Source: Caldifarciminota bacterium (GTDB taxonomy: Bacteria; Hydrothermota; Hydrothermia; LBFQ01; DSFT01). From it: DNA of 6,193 nt. The notes under the pieces are model-generated. The model did not search any database and was not told where the DNA came from. It saw only the letters and a program-made list of their open reading frames with translations. Shown here in pieces: positions 5,471 to 6,193 of the stretch (its first letter is position 1; each line of letters begins with the position of its first letter). The translations under genes were made by a program, and so were the position numbers. The stretch covers positions 1-6,193 of the forward strand of contig WGAQ01000132.1 in NCBI GenBank assembly GCA_015494735.1. The letters run 5' to 3'.

Positions 5471-5502
5471 TATATAAATCGTCAACACTTCCACCCCATA
5501 AT
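5471..5502 (+). promoter_or_regulatory. comFC promoter, sigma-28-like (TAAA-N15-CCCCATAA), shared with yifB
   Basis: TAAATCGTCAACAC (5475-5488) and CCCATAAT (5495-5502) repeat the yifB element with identical internal distance. TAAA (5475-5478), 15 nt, then CCCCATAA (5494-5501) follows the sigma-28 arrangement. The box ends 9 nt before ATG 5512, so the leader is about 3 nt. No ribosome binding site is present. Confidence 0.62.
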
Positions 5503-5511
5503 ATCCATACC

Positions 5512-6156
5512 ATGCTGCAGATAATTCAGAAATCGATAGCCTTCCTGGTTCCTCCCGTATGCCCGGTATGCGGTGAGAATCTCATAGACCCTTCGAGGGA
5601 GCTGGTATGCAGGGACTGTTTCCAGAAGGTCAGCCTCAGTTTCACCGATTCGGGACGGGTAAGGGTGTCTGGAAGGATTCCGGTTTACTTCCCCCTCGTG
5701 TATAATGGTCCAGTGAAACACATGATGCACCTGTTCAAATTCGAGAACTTCGAATCCATGGGCAAATTCTTCGCAAGGGCGATGATGAGCAAACTGGAAG
5801 AAGAGGGCATAGACTTCGACATCGTAACGTACGTACCATCGCATCCAGCACGGATTCGGGAAAAGGGCTCCTATCCCACGAAATTTCTTGCAATGGAAAT
5901 TTCCCGAATGAGCGGAAGGCCCGTCAAAGGTCTCCTCAGGGCTACCCGATATAAGAAGAGCCAGATTTCTGCAAGGGACAGGCGGGAAAACATAAGGGGG
6001 TTTTTCGAAGCAATCGATGAAATAGAAGTGGAGGGAACAGTTCTCCTGGTAGACGATGTTATTACCACGGGCTCCACGATGGCAGAGGCTGGCGATGTCC
6101 TGTACAGAGCCGGCCATAAGAAGATCGTGGGTATCACGGCTGCCGGAAAAGTGTAA
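5512..6156 (+). CDS. comFC: ComFC family phosphoribosyltransferase-like competence protein
   Basis: A 214-residue protein, slightly shorter than typical ComFC/GntX (about 220-240). An N-terminal four-cysteine zinc site is formed by Cys17, Cys20 (CPVC) and Cys33, Cys36 (CRDC). The ComF-specific stretch YNGPVKHMMHLFKFE follows, then VPSHPARIREKGSYPTKFLA and QISARDRRENIRGFF. The type I phosphoribosyltransferase signature VLLVDDVITTGST is at 177-189. ComFC is needed for DNA uptake in naturally transformable bacteria, where it is thought to act in the cytoplasm with the ComFA helicase; its substrate is not settled. No ComFA gene is visible. GSYPTKFLA replaces the common G(F/Y)NQ-type sequence. It is the last complete gene here; 37 AT-rich bases follow to the window end. 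Confidence 0.93.
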   Translation: MLQIIQKSIAFLVPPVCPVCGENLIDPSRELVCRDCFQKVSLSFTDSGRVRVSGRIPVYFPLVYNGPVKHMMHLFKFENFESMGKFFARAMMSKLEEEGIDFDIVTYVPSHPARIREKGSYPTKFLAMEISRMSGRPVKGLLRATRYKKSQISARDRRENIRGFFEAIDEIEVEGTVLLVDDVITTGSTMAEAGDVLYRAGHKKIVGITAAGKV

Positions 6157-6193
6157 GCCCGCCTCCCCCATCAATCTTAATAATTCATATCAA

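Overview
This 6.2-kb window looks like ordinary chromosome from a bacterium that I cannot place to phylum. MiaA, a type I methionine aminopeptidase, YifB/ComM, ComFC and an HldE-type heptose kinase together argue for Bacteria rather than Archaea. The heptose kinase hints at a heptose-containing surface glycan or a diderm envelope. By eye, arginine is coded mostly by AGG/AGA and isoleucine often by ATA. Together with many charged residues, this suggests a thermophile, but that is inference. I see no mobile element, CRISPR array, tRNA or rRNA.

Layout. (1) Bases 1-830, minus strand: a site-2-protease-like M50 membrane metalloprotease gene, followed with an ATGA overlap by the first 80 codons of an HldE/RfaE-type heptose-7-phosphate kinase that runs off the left edge. 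That kinase fragment is open to the window end. (2) Bases 949-2487, plus strand: yifB/comM, divergent from the protease gene. (3) Bases 2474-3361, minus strand: miaA, convergent with yifB and overlapping it by 14 bp. (4) Bases 3418-5419, plus strand: ksgA/rsmA, a PsiE-family membrane protein (ATGA overlap, strong ribosome binding site) and map, with its own promoter-like box. (5) Bases 5512-6156, plus strand: comFC. No gap exceeds about 120 bp.

How the genes work together. miaA (tRNA A37 prenylation), ksgA (16S rRNA dimethylation) and map (N-terminal methionine removal) are translation-maturation genes clustered in the middle. yifB/comM and comFC belong to families known from natural transformation. 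They lie about 3 kb apart with unrelated genes between them.

The most interesting signal is regulatory. yifB and comFC carry the same 32-bp upstream element (26 of 32 positions identical, a 15-bp identical core, the same internal spacing). It fits the sigma-28 layout TAAA-N15-GCCGATAA. The other genes that begin transcripts use a different box (TAAAAT or TAAACT, in three cases followed by TTTTG). All six first genes have the -10-like box only 6-10 nt before the start codon and no usable Shine-Dalgarno sequence, as expected for leaderless mRNAs. The internal gene psiE has a canonical GGAGGT. I propose a small competence/DNA-uptake regulon driven by an alternative sigma factor. This rests on two sites and needs a genome-wide test.
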